Below, one piece after another: positions 46,983 to 58,900 of a DNA stretch of 64,000 bases. Position numbers and translations under genes: made by a program. Origin of the DNA: Angiostrongylus vasorum. Its lineage: Eukaryota > Nematoda > Chromadorea > Rhabditida > Metastrongylidae. The stretch's first letter is position 1. The number at the start of each line of letters is the position of its first letter. A model generated the notes under the pieces. The model made no database searches and was not told where the DNA came from. It was given only the letters and a program-made list of their open reading frames with translations. The stretch is taken from contig JADANN010000108.1 in assembly GCA_018806985.1 (NCBI GenBank), positions 2,914,001 through 2,978,000 on the forward strand. The letters are read 5' to 3'.

Positions 46983-47779
46983 GTTGTGTGCTAATAAACT
47001 CCGTAGTATCAACCTCGTGTTTGCTTATTGAAGGAAAACCGCAAATTATCAATCAATGCCGAGATTAACAGAAAGTCGGTCTTGAGGATTACCTGGATTT
47101 CACGGTTCATTCTACATTGATATACTCTTCCTAGAATCACCAGTGATGATTATGAAATTCAGTAATTTAAAGGGGTTGATTCCAACTCCATCCAATTCTA
47201 GGCGGAAAAATGGGGGGTGTTTATCACAGCCATCCACTTTTCACAGCAATGTAGAACGGTACCAGTGACTGGCTCCGACTGGTACCAGTGTCTTTTTCAA
47301 AGAAGAAGCTTAATGGACTTTCTGTGAGGGACATCTGATATCTAGACATCGCAAGACAAAGTGAATATTGCCCTCGTTTTGTACCTTGTAGGAAGTTAGT
47401 TGTTTGCTGAGTTTATTCTCTCTGGCGTTGGATTTTTCACAACTCAAGATGCACTGTTCTAATAGCAAGCGTCCACTATTGAGATTCACTGCAACTGCGG
47501 TCCTGGCCATGAAAGAACGATAGGTGATAATAGGTGTCGCGTTTTTCTCTGATATGAGTAATGGTCAGATCTCGAAAGCATACGTAGATGTGAGCTATTT
47601 CTCCAGCGTAGCTAAAACAGGAAAAAACTGACCTCTGTAACATCCAGTTGTGGAGCAAACTTTCCATACGAAAAAATAGAGGTTAGCAAATACTTGTTTT
47701 TTTCTGACTAATCACAAATATTAATAAAATCAGCGACCTATTAAGTGAATTTAAAGCCCTTGCCGATTCTTCCCTAGAA

Positions 47780-48757
47780 TTATTTTTTTTCAGTTAAAGC
47801 AGCTTGGACCTTGTTGGGGTATATTCTTTCGGGATGTGTGCCGGAATATTGTAGCAAGGGTCTATACATGCGCAATGAAGAATTTCGCACCAAATCAAAA
47901 TGGCCCTTCTTCTGACTCGAGACAAGATGCTCAGTTAGCATAAGCTTCGTAATATCACCCCGACGACCGCCGAGAAGGTCAACGCTGTGTTTGTGTTGTC
48001 TTCCGAATGGATTATTTTTATTACGATTCAATCGTTCTGACGACAGCCTCATCAGATGCGAAGAATCGCTTTGTTTTGAACTGCTGGTCACACTTGAGAA
48101 TACACTGCGCGGCTATGTCTGGACATAACCACTGACGACTTTGAAACATAAACTGACTTTGCCTAAATGGCCGTCGGTCGACATCACAGCTCAGTGGGTT
48201 CCCACAAAATGAAGTCTCATTGGACACACTGCGCCAAGTATCATTGGGTTCTGTCAGTCAGCATTTGCAAATTGTGCAGCTTCATTCACACTGGCAAGAA
48301 CAGAGATCTTGACTGAAAACGTACACCGGCTCCTCCACGAAAACAGTGACAATGACCTCCGTAGTTTTGTTGGAGGTTCTATGGCAGAACCAAGTAATCA
48401 ACATTAACAGCTACACAGACCAGCACTGTAATGTTGGTGCTTTAGAAAAAGGCAACCGAGACGCCTCAATATTTGACTTTTGCATGACAATGCTCTGCTA
48501 TTAGGCCGAATGCAACTAGAGTTAGCCTCAACTAGCTTACTCATTTATGGCTTGGACACAGCACTTTCAGACTGCTTTCCTCCCCAGTCAGTCCTATAAC
48601 ACCACCGACGAGATAAGAAGGTCCACGCCTAAAATCATCCTACAAACTCACTGGCCAAGTTTTTTCCAGCTCTACGCTCTTTCAATCTACGAAGAGGCAG
48701 GCTTTAAAAATGGCACATTTTTTCGTGATAATGACGGTGAATATATCGTTGACTAAT
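47780..48757 (+). mobile_element. mariner-type DNA transposon relic
   Basis: The plus strand from 48270 carries mariner transposase debris in shifting frames: TLTATQTSTVMLVL-like (48400), DFCMTMLCY at the catalytic HDNA position (48478) and a C-terminal FFRDNDGEYIVD before a stop at 48756, typical of mariner ends. The 5' part (47780-48270) is assigned only by position. The D,D34D catalytic triad is not intact. Confidence 0.55.
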
Positions 48758-49549
48758 TTTAAGCGCATAAAATAAGCAATGACAACCTAGTAAAAACCAG
48801 CGAGATCTTATTTTACAACGTAGTACGTAGGTGCTTAGCTAACTTTAGATGCTCTACGAGCTTTAAGGTTCGGCAGCTGTTCTTTATTTGCACGATTAGA
48901 AATGTGCATGTGAAAGAGCGTTGATATGTTGGTGAACTCATTACACAACAATTTTTGCGTGTTAAGGATAACTCCACTAGTTATCAAAGGACTTTAAATT
49001 GCTTTCTACCATAGTCGGAAAAGTGGAATCAAGAATATGAGGCATAGCTGTTCCGTTGTGAGAGTTTTCGGTCTTTCGCGAAAGTCGATGCTTTTTGTTC
49101 GCTGAGATTACTCGGGACTACACAAGAACTCACAATAGACGCTAGAAAGAAAAAACTGGGACGTGACGGCTATTTCACAAGGAAGAATAGCAGCAAGTGT
49201 TCGAAGATCCATCGCGCTCTCCGATAAGAGATATAGGACCAGATCGACGGCGAAGCTTCAGATGATAATTGCAAACTACTGTTGATTGACAAAGCTCTTG
49301 AATTTGGAATCTTTCACTTCGAAAATCTTTTCTAATGCCTCAACCGTGTCCAAGGAAATGATGAGACCATGAGAACGAGGGAACTCAAATGTAGAGCAGT
49401 TCCGTTTCTGAGCAGCGCATATTTAGAGAAGTTGCTTTGAACGTTATCTATGGAGAACTAGGACCGTTCTTTCATCTAGCAAGTGGTGGACATTCCGTCT
49501 CTTCCTGTCTCTTGACCACTAGCCGTTTAAGTATTATTATGCAACTAAG

Positions 49550-49775
49550 TAAGCCCACCGCGCACATGGTCCACCAAGCCTTCTATCTTTCCATGGTCGG
49601 CAAATTGGTACCAGACTTGTCTGGGAGGATAGCAGCACTGGCTCGATACATCGGTAGGCCACCGCAAGTGATTGTAAAGGCCAGATATGCATTCAATCAC
49701 CTCCAATGATGCTTAATGAAGTCGAATGCATAGCGCATCCCTCAGGGATTGATCAGCGCCAAGAGCTTTATCCTT
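49550..49775 (+). repeat. SINE family A, tRNA-like end lost
   Basis: CATGGTCCACCAAGCCTTC, GTCTGGGAGGATAGCAGCAC, GGCCAGATATGCATTCAATC and tail GATCAGCGCCAAGAGCTTTATCC. Confidence 0.85.
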
Positions 49776-51088
49776 TTTATCCTTTTTTAAGTATAAAAAG
49801 CGAGCACAGGCGTCTTCATATGTAAAGTAGTAATCTAGAAAGCGTAGCATGCAATCGAAATTGGAACCCAGTAGGTGAATGAAAGTCAGCCACTTGCATT
49901 TCAGAGTTCTTCTACGCGATGTTTCTAAGAGTCACTCTATTAGCATAGGTTTCTGCTACACCGACTTTACCAAAATATGACTAAATCAGGCTTGTATCAT
50001 CCAGCTTAATGATGCGAAATTTATGATAAAAGCAGGAAAACAGAACATTATCTTAGAATCGGTCGCCACGCGTTGCCGGAATCTCCTTGTCAAATGCAAA
50101 GGCTGGCATAACTTGAAACCTTATGAATCGGCACGTCTTTGATATGTTCACGCAGTTGCCAAGTGATTCAAAGGAATCCAACTTCTCAAGTTTGAGCTTG
50201 AGATTATTCGATAGAAAGTGGCTTGTTTTTCAGCTTTTTAGTCAATATAATAACACTTTTATTCTAGTATGTTCACTAACTGATAACTTGAGTGGAACAG
50301 TGAGCACGATGAATCAAGGAAGGTGGTCCATCGCTGATTGAGGTAACAGTGGGATACCGGCTGGATTTGTGCCTGAGAAGCATTTGCAAGGTAACAGAGG
50401 GTGTGGATTGCATCCACAACCAGACACCTGACGACACGCTTCGCCCCCGCTGGCGCGGTGGTAGTTCCGCGACGCGGCGTTCTTCCATGGCCAGCAGCAG
50501 CTGGTCCTTCCCTTCATCCTGGTCACTATTCCGTTCTACTTCTCGACAAATGCCATTTGATGGAATACAACTGGGAGGTATTGTCCACTGAAAGTAGTTT
50601 TTTGTAGGTAGGAGTTGCTTAAGCGGGAGGTCGTCTTCGTGTTTCCGTTTCATTTCCTCATTTCTCTAACGCCTTTTGTGTTTTAAACTTCCCGTACTCA
50701 TTTTCTGCGGTGGAGATTGATGGGAAATTGTTTTCATTGTGAAAAATACTCCAAAGAGGAGGTGCTAAGAGGTTTGCAAAGGTATACGCTCCTAAACAAC
50801 TAAGCGACGATGCCAAATTTTGCTTGACTGTCGTGGGGAATGATGCCCTAATTTCATGTCTTCGCGGACCTGCCTGTTTTCCGATAACAGAGGTATTATT
50901 TCGACAACCAGACGACACTATGGGTTGAGAACCTCGCGGAATTATGTAGGAGAATTTGCTCTGTCGCTATACGTGTGTAAGTGGTACATGTGTTACTACG
51001 TACTATATCTTGCTACAGTCCATCATATGAACATACTCCTGCCAGCACTTGAAGGTGTTTTGCCGCCAATATTGAGTCTACCTAACTA

Positions 51089-51360
51089 AAAAGGATAGAG
51101 CTCTCGGCGTTGATCAATCGCTGAGGGATGCGCCATGCATTCGACTTCATTAAGCATCGTTTGGAGGTGATTGAATGCATATCTGGCCTTTACAATGACT
51201 CGCGGCGGCCTACGTCAGTGCTGCTATCCTCCCAGACAAGTCTAGTACCAATTTGCCGACCCCCGGAGGTATGGAATGTGGCTTGGTGGGTCACTGGCGC
51301 GTGGATCGATTCCACATGTGTGCTGGAGGGCGTCTCCTACCACTGCGCTACACGCGCCCT
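51089..51360 (-). repeat. SINE family A, full length
   Basis: Reversed tail AGAGCTCTCGGCGTTGATCA, body GTGCTGCTATCCTCCCAGAC, tRNA-like end CACTGCGCTACACGCGCCC. Confidence 0.9.
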
Positions 51361-51729
51361 TATCTACTTAACTATTTTTTATACAAACACATTCCATCCA
51401 AGAACAATGATTCATTGTAGCAACTGAGATTGGAATAACAGTTAATCGCCAAATTATCGGTTATTGCATTCACTGAAGAAAAAGCTTAACAACCATCTAC
51501 TGGTGAAAATCTGGCGTCGGGAATTATTTCGGTGCTTCGTCCTTGGTCAAACCCAACGCAAAATACCCGTAGTATCCCGCTTTTAGTCGGCATGTCACAA
51601 CGAGTCGAGAAACGAAATGCCCAAAGCAAGTCTCATTACGATTAGTTCTGCGTTGTCCTTGTCGACTTGTCACACCTCGACTTTCTCATCGAGTTCCGAT
51701 GCTTGAAAACTGTTCTCTTAATGTTAACT

Positions 51730-51950
51730 TTCTATTTACTGCCTACTACAATCTTGGGTTCATTGCCGATTTGGGCTCCCCAGATCAATCCCGTTGACGA
51801 GCGATTGCTGATGGCACTAATCGATGGAACTAGCTGAGAGACTGGCGAAACAAAGAACCCGCATGGTGTGGTGGTGAACGCGTTAGCTCCCAGAAATGGA
51901 AATAGCACGTTCGTTCCCCACCGCAGACACCTGCAGTCCGGCTTAATCCA
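51730..51950 (+). repeat. Family B element
   Basis: GATTTGGGCTCCCCAGATCA, CCCGCATGGTGTGGTGGTG (A-box-like), CACGTTCGTTCCCCACCGC (B-box-like), CACCTGCAGTCCGG. The ATATCTCAGC end is missing. Confidence 0.85.
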
Positions 51951-53021
51951 CTGTTCTCTTATTTAGGTCCACTCTCATCGCAAAAAATGTATCTGCTGTA
52001 TTCTGACGATCTCGAGCTTCTCATCTCCACCACAATATTTCTCAATAGTTCTGAAACAAACATTGTAGCGATCGTTAACAACGTCCGGATTAAACACAAG
52101 CGCGTGCCGCGCCTGCGGATTTACATTCGAGCCCGAGTTGATATAGAAATCGACCAGATTGGTTTCGTTCTATTCCATTGTCCCAAATTTAACACGCACT
52201 AATATGAAAACAAAAACGTTAGGGAAAGTGTAGAGCGCTTTTTAGGTATTAGAGCAGTCGTAAATAAGGGGACTATGTCAAGCAAAGAGAAAAACTCCCT
52301 AGACATTCTTTATTGTGTTTGAAATCCTGCAGTAACCTAGTGTTGTAGTAATTTGCTATGTAAAAGTGCGGTAGTCTCTCGATCTTTTGATAACTAAGAG
52401 ATCTAACTGAATCGTTATGGTAGAATAATATCATTTCACTATTTTCCACTTCTCTCTAGGCCATGAGTTGTTCATTCATTCTTGCTACGGACGTGGTGAA
52501 ACATTAATCGCACTCGCAACCCTAAACCTGAGCTGCAGAGGTTGTGTGTGCGACTATGTGCTTGTAATAAGCTAAATGTGGACTACTCATGCTGCTTGGT
52601 AAATCGACGGAGAAATCCTCATGTAAGAATCCTCAGCTGGTTAGTCGTAGCACGTCTACAGCCGGTCGGAAAGGTGTAAACACGGAGCAAAAGCGATCGT
52701 GAAGTTATTTTTAGCTGTATCTGGAGTCAAGGTCCTGGGGTCCGGTCTGTTTTAAGCGATACTGACTTAGCAGGGAGGAATGCCCAAAGACCACACGTGA
52801 TCTTGTCCCGTACCCTCGCATTGGCTTTTGATGTGGGGTGCTGCATTCATCGACCATATGTGACTTTGATCAGATGTTCTTGCTCGGTGGAAGGCACTTA
52901 AAAAACATTGGATTTTTCGAGAAGCTGTCGATCATGTGATTTTTCATACATATTTCCATCTATCTGCTGATGCTGTTGAAGCGTTTGGCGTAGTAAATTG
53001 CCTGTTAACATACCCTTCCAG

Positions 53022-53054
53022 GCTCTGAAGAAGGCGTTACTGCCGAAATGTCAG
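53022..53054 (+). ncRNA. Hammerhead-ribozyme-like motif
   Basis: GCT, core CTGAAGA, stem II GGCG-TTAC-TGCC (one G-U pair), GAAA, TGTC, then AGC. GCT pairs with AGC as stem I. All invariant core bases are present. Confidence 0.65.
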
Positions 53055-53276
53055 CTTTAACGGAATAAAAGAATATAGTAACACCTCGCCTTCAATATGC
53101 ACATGTACTTGACAGGTTTAACATGTGTGCATGAGTGTGCTTGCGTTTGCATTGATTGTAAGTCTTATATGATTCCCAAGACATACATTCTGTTAATTAA
53201 CATGTACATCGATCGATAATCTACTGTCTTCTTGATAAGCATGTACGAGGTTGTTATTAAATTCTCTTTCACAAAA

Positions 53277-53311
53277 GCTGACGTTTCGCTGGAATTCGCT
53301 TCCTTCGGAGC
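53277..53311 (-). ncRNA. Hammerhead-like motif at 3' end of the Penelope-like element
   Basis: Minus strand: GCT, CCGAAGGA (diverged core), AGCGAATTCCAGC, GAAA, CGTC, AGC. The stem I arms GCT/AGC and GAAACGTC are intact; the CUGANGA box has one substitution and one insertion. Confidence 0.5.
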
Positions 53312-55060
53312 GTAGAAAGGTTAATTCGATAGCACTCTAGTCATCGAAGCACCTCAATAGCCCCAATAGATAGATCGCGGAACCTGGATTTCATTCGCAT
53401 TGAAAACAAGATACCTTCTTCGTACGCTCACCGCTTTGTATGAGACTTCCTCTGAGTATTCCACTAAGTTGACATCGATGGATAATGCGTCTCTCTCATA
53501 TTAAAATATTACTCTGAGATATTGTATTATATCAAGCTTAATAATGAGGCATTCCTCTCTGGGTTTCATTTTTGGATCGTTTGAATCTATCCAGAATGCT
53601 TCGAGAGTTTTGAGCACTGATATTTTTGATTCCTGCACGTCGATCACGACAGTCAATTCATAATCATCGTCGTTGTGCTTTTGTGCTCCATGTGTAGCGA
53701 AAGGAGTAGTATGTCGAACGTTAAGTTTCCCATCCAGATGCTCTTTTATGCGGACACAAAGTGGTCTACCCGTTTCCCCAATGTATTCCTCACCGCATGT
53801 CTTACATGAGATGAAGTGTATTATATCTGCACTCATGCAATCCCCATCTCTGCCGTTAGGACAAATCACGCTGTTAGTTCTCTGAGCTGCACAAACGATC
53901 ACAGAGGAGGTTGCGGACTAGTTAACGGCGAAAGGTGTGGGGTGGGAGGTCAATAACCACCTCATAGTTTTCAAGACCACCTTTTCTTAAGCACCTCTTA
54001 ATGGCGTAGCTTATTTCGTTCGATATGAAGAATAGCTTAAAAGGATCTTACTTAAGTCCGAAACATTTTTTTGGGGAACAATTCTACCCTTTTTCTTTGA
54101 CCCGAGCGGCTTCTGCTTCGTAACCATTTGAAATGGCTATTTTTTCGTGCTAAGTTTAGCCATTCGTTCCTTTCCACTTCTCCTGTGCACACATTTTCAG
54201 CCTATTCGGTACATGTTTTTGATAAGTGCTTTTTTCTTGTCCGACGGGTGTGAGGAGAGGTAGTGCACTAGCAAATTTTTGTTACTTGGTTTTCGATGCC
54301 ATTTCGTTATAAAGCCACTTTGTGAAAGCTTTATTTGGATGTTTAGGATTGGAACTGAGTTCTCGGTTGGTTTTTTCCCGCGTGGATTTTATATACTCCA
54401 ACTGTCTATCTAACGATTTTGAGCACTCGCCAATCTGTTCTTGTGTGGAACACGACAAAGGAGTCGTCTTTATATCGGCAGTGGATTAAGAGTCGGCGAT
54501 CGAGAACTAGAGCTTCTACCTTAGGCATGAAAGCGATGGCAAGGCTTGGTGCTAATCACTATCGCATGTCCAACCTTTAAATTTGCGTTTTAAGCCTCGT
54601 ATATGCTTCTCAAGAAAACAGATTCCTCAACAAAGTGACTGCAAAATGCGTGGAGGTGGTTTCATATTTTAAATAACCACCTCGTCTACTCTATTGAAGT
54701 GTGACAAGTTATCCTTGAGTTTAGCACTTTCATGGCAAAGACAGGTATGCTGTACATGGGTTTCCAGTCCAGTACTGTGATGCTTTTCTTGTGTCTTGAA
54801 CGAAGGAAGTTTACTAGGCAACTCTGATGCCCAAGGGGACGAATGCGCATGAATTGCTAGGTTTTCGTCAATCACGTTTCTTTGAACCGCACTCTTTGAA
54901 CGGGGGAGCTCGCTCTTCTTATTACCACAGAATCTGCAGAAACAGGTGATTTAAAACTGCTGAGGTGGGTTCTCAGACGACCACGACGCAGTGCAACGCA
55001 CTATGAGATCTTTTCTTGGATTATTGAGCTATGACGAGATTGTTATAAAAGTCTTATTCC

Positions 55061-55094
55061 ACTAATGTTTTAGCGCCTTCGCCTTCTTCAGAGT
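55061..55094 (-). ncRNA. Hammerhead-like motif at 5' end of the Penelope-like element
   Basis: Minus strand: ACT, core CTGAAGA, AGGCGAAGGCGCT, AAAACATT, AGT. Stem I (ACT/AGT) and the core survive; GAAA is changed, so it is probably inactive. Confidence 0.45.
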
Positions 55095-55385
55095 CTCGAT
55101 GATTAGTGCCAGTTGTGCACAGGCGTTCGTTCTGCCGATATGGCTCTTTATGGTAACATCGAGTTGAATTCAGTAGAGTTGAGCACCGTTCGAATGAAGT
55201 GTTCTCACTCGGCGGGTGCTCTTTTACATAGGAAGGTTGCTAACCCATTGCTCTTCATCTTGATCTGTTGTCATGGTGGTAATGCACCCTGCAGCAATCT
55301 CTAGCTCATTAGCTGGCTCATAGCGAATGGATATTTCTCAAAACCGACAATCTCTTCACCTTTGCATGACTAATCGATGTTCTTT

Positions 55386-55420
55386 ATCTGAAGAAGGCGA
55401 AAGCGCCGAAATGTTAACCG
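55386..55420 (+). ncRNA. Hammerhead-ribozyme-like motif
   Basis: Core CTGAAGA, stem II GGCG-AAAG-CGCC (4 bp), GAAA, TGTT. Catalytic core and stem II are intact; the cleavage triplet is GTT and stem I is poor. Downstream TAATAACCTCGTGTTAGC is the flank shared with the other copies. Confidence 0.6.
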
Positions 55421-55982
55421 AAGAAAGGTTTCGTAATAACCTCGTGTTAGCTTAATAACCCAGAAATTATTGATTATTCATGTCGAGAGAAAACTGTGGT
55501 CAGTTATGAAAAGTGCTGACTAGCTGTTTGACATTGTTTATTAAAGATGAAACCATCCAGTAATCAATAGGCTGTACAGAAAGCTATTGTCGTTCGAACG
55601 ACATAGAACCCCTGGGTTGTCTAAATAGCGCATCTGTTCCGAGCCAAAAAGTTTAACACATTAAACTTGTCATGCGAATAGTGTCTTGTACATCATTTGA
55701 TTACTATCGTAGGTGTTACTGTTTCATTACGAAATTGCTGTTCTTCTTCTCTCTTTTCAAGCTTGACGAAGCCTTGTTGGCCGTACCAAGTCCACTGACT
55801 ATACAATCCTTTTTTCCCTGCTTGAACAAATTTTCTAACGCTTTGTTCCTATTCGTCAAGGAATGGCATGCTGCTTCAAAGGTCTGCTTGCATCTGACGA
55901 TTTTATGCACTCAGGATTTCCACGCTTATCAGTCTTACTCTTGTGCCTTCCGTCCATTTACGATGCATTCTAGTGACAACTG

Positions 55983-55993
55983 CATATTTCAGG
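55983..55993 (+). promoter_or_regulatory. Probable spliced-leader acceptor of ctns-1
   Basis: CATATTTCAG ends at 55992, one base before the ATG at 55994: a strong TTTCAG acceptor with no upstream coding exon. It supports the start. Confidence 0.65.
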
Positions 55994-58900
55994 ATGCTCC
56001 TCGTTCCACCGCTTCTTGTCGTCGCCCTTCTGGTTAGCATTGCTGCTCCGCTCAAAAGCACCCTCTCACCGTCGCATTTCGACGTCTTCCTGAATCGAGC
56101 CACGAATTATACCTTGACCACAACGTGAGTGCTAATTGCAGCGTTTTGATGATTCCGATTCTACATCTACTCCATCGAGTCTGTGCAGCTATAACTGCAA
56201 AAAGAATCCTCTGTTTTCTTTGGCTGCATATCCGTTATTTTTTTAGTAATATGTAAATTTTCGAAATCGAACTTGTAGAGAACTTTTCTATGATACAACT
56301 CACTTCAATCCCACAACGACTATCCACTATCATATTATTAGGGTCTCATCAACGTTTACCGGGTGCTGATAGCTCACTAGCAGTAATGCCGTTCAATACG
56401 CATAAGACAATAGTTCGACTCTGCCCCCAACCAGCCAAGCGCCTCGTCCCTACGGGGTCAGTAAGTTGGTGCAAAACTTATCTAAGATCGGCTGGCCAAG
56501 AAATGTAGCGCTAGAACTTAATACAGTAGTCGCTTATTCAACTCTATTAAGGTTGACTAATTTTGCTTCTTTTTTTTGGAATTTTTCAATATTCGTGTTT
56601 ACAGCAGTTGGCTACTAATACTTTTTTACTTTTAAAACACGAAGTGTAGAAAATCTTTGGAGGACTTCATATATGAGATTGGGGGGCTGTCGGTGCACGC
56701 ATACATACTAGCGATGGGTATTGAGCGCTCCAAAATGTTAAACTAACTGGCAGAGTCTTCCCGGGAATAACTGACGTTTGGAACTTATAACTGCATCACC
56801 AGTTTCTTTCTTTCTGTTTGAAAATATCTAGCTGAATGCATTTGTGCAGGCATAGGATACTAACTACTCTCGGCTGCCTATTCTGTAGCATAGAGCTTTC
56901 TTGCTATAACCATAATTATGTTGGAATATTTGCAGAGCTCCGACCACAGGTGTTTGCGGTGGCGATCTAACGCGCTATTATCTTTTTCAGGCCTCAATTT
57001 AACTGGCTTCAATACCGGTTTTGCTCCCCAGATAAATTCGGTTGACGAGTGACTGCTGATGACGCTGGTAGATAGAAAACTACCTGAGAGACAGGTGAAA
57101 CGAAGCACCCGCATGGTGTGGTGGTTAGCGCGGTAGCCCTCGAAAAGGGTAATATCGCGTTCGTTCCCCACCGCACACAACTGCGGTCCGGAGTTCTGCA
57201 AATATCTCAGCATCATTATAGTGGTATTTCACATAATCCCCTACCTTAGAAAAATTGTAGTGTGCAGCAAATAAAAAAGTTAACATTGTGATTTCTTGCT
57301 AAACTTTTTGCATTCATAGCAAAAGCTGTTCTATACAGTTAATGTTTCAGAAAAACTGTTTCTCGGACGATTTCTTTTCCATCTGCCTTGAAAAGCAGGA
57401 GGATACCGTAGAGACCGTTTATGTTAAAGGGGGGATACAGAGGTAGTGAGAGGAACGCAGCAGAATGGGCTGAGTCCGACATAAGTTCCAAATCGATTAA
57501 CTGAACTTTATGCGGATGGAGCAACACAAAGACTATTAGCAATGAGCGCGATTTACATACTCATACATGAGGTGTATTTTCTCCGGTATGGGTGGAATAT
57601 GACTCATTGCGTGAATGGACGAAAAAGAAAAGCGCCGTTTCACGCAGCCCCCTACCGAAGATTAGACGTCGTCGCCAGTGCGTGAACGTTAGCGATAACG
57701 GGTTTTTACGTCATTAGGTATCTCAATCCTTTCTCAACCATAAGCAAGGTGCATTTATTTACCTAATAAGACTGAAAAAGCTTTCAGCGTTGATCAATCC
57801 CTGAGGGATGCGCCATGCATTCGACTTCATTAATTATCGTTGGAGGTGATTGTATGCATATCTGGCGTTTACAATGACTCGCAGTGGCCTACCGATGTAT
57901 CGAACCAGTTCTACTATCCTCCCAGACAAGTCTAGTACCAATTTTTCGACCCCCGGAGGGAAGGAAGGCTTGGTGGGCCATAGGCGCGGGGATCGATCCC
58001 ATGTGTGTGTCGCAGGGGGGGCCTCCAACCACTGCGAAACACGCGACCGTACTAAGAGAAAATATAAATAAACAATGAGACGGTGATGTACTGGTACGAT
58101 AAAAATAAGTTCCAGTAAGCAAGCAGTCGGGGTTCACATGCGTACATTGGTGTCTTGGAGGAGAACTGGCACACTTCTTATTGGTCTACAGCCTGTTTTT
58201 TTTCGACCGTTTCGTTAGTTCCTTTATCGTAGAACAGTACCTCACAGAACGTCAGTGTTTCACTTCTTTGTGTTCCTAGTTCAGAAGAACCACGTAGTTG
58301 TTACTTAAGAACGATTAGCGATCTCTTTCAGAGTACCGATCCAAAATGACATCGTGATACATTTCAAGAAGCAGCCGTATGTAACTGTCCTTGCCCCACT
58401 GACGCTGTACGCAGCAAGCAGAGGAGGACAGCTGCAGCTCGTTGGCGAGCGCCCCATCAACGAGCTGGTGCTGACGGTTGCGAGCTGTGTCGACGACACG
58501 CCGAACAACACGGACTGCAATGCGGTGTAAGCGAGGGTCTAAATCCAGGTTCATTGGCTGGTTCTATGCTGTTCTCAAAGCGTGTGGGACCATTAATATG
58601 ATTGGGTGAAACATGTCACCGATCGATAGGCACCACATGTACGGCCATCGTTAGAATTTAGAACAGATGGGCTTTAGAACCAGTCATGGAAGTCATAAAT
58701 TCTAAGACAGCTAGCGTTTCACTTTATTAGTGCTAGTACCACCTATGTGGGTTTATCTGATTTATACGGACGACTTAGTCAAATTTTTTGTTGCTCGAAA
58801 CATTCTGCCTGTTTGGAGCACTCGGTACTTTGATTGTGCTTCCATACTTAGCGCAGCCGACATTTGTGGGTTCCTTCGATCGGCAATTTTCTACAAGTTA

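Larger units (their letters stand above)
53230..55100 (-). mobile_element. Penelope-like retroelement, RT plus GIY-YIG (dead)
   Basis: On the minus strand, 54600-54440 reads ALAIAFMPKVEALVLDRRLL and CRYKDDSFVVFHT, the reverse-transcriptase catalytic YxDD motif (Lys at x). 54400-54170 reads RQLEYIKSTREKTNREL and, after a frame change, KWHRKPSNKNLLVHYLSSHP, a Penelope RT hallmark. 53902-53501 is a GIY-YIG endonuclease with the linker CKTCGEEYIGETGRPLC, VRIKEHLDG and LKTLEAFWID. Penelope-like elements copy themselves with this RT/endonuclease pair. Frameshifts in the RT make this copy inactive. Same-orientation hammerhead motifs at 55061-55094 and 53277-53311 bound it like pseudo-LTRs. Confidence 0.85.
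39238..55992. other. Large repeat-rich region between copy 2 and cystinosin
   Basis: Listed separately: families A, B, D, E and F, a mariner relic, a Penelope-like element and hammerhead motifs. 41.1-42.0, 43.05-45.0, 45.8-46.5, 48.8-49.5, 49.8-51.05 and 52.0-53.0 kb show no feature I can support. A GC-rich island at 50400-50530 has open frames in several registers but no family match. Confidence 0.45.

Noticed and set aside
50276..50653. GC-rich block open in several frames on both strands
   Set aside because: No frame gives a recognised domain. One frame has a hydrophobic stretch (LVLPFILVTIPFYF) but no complete exon could be justified.
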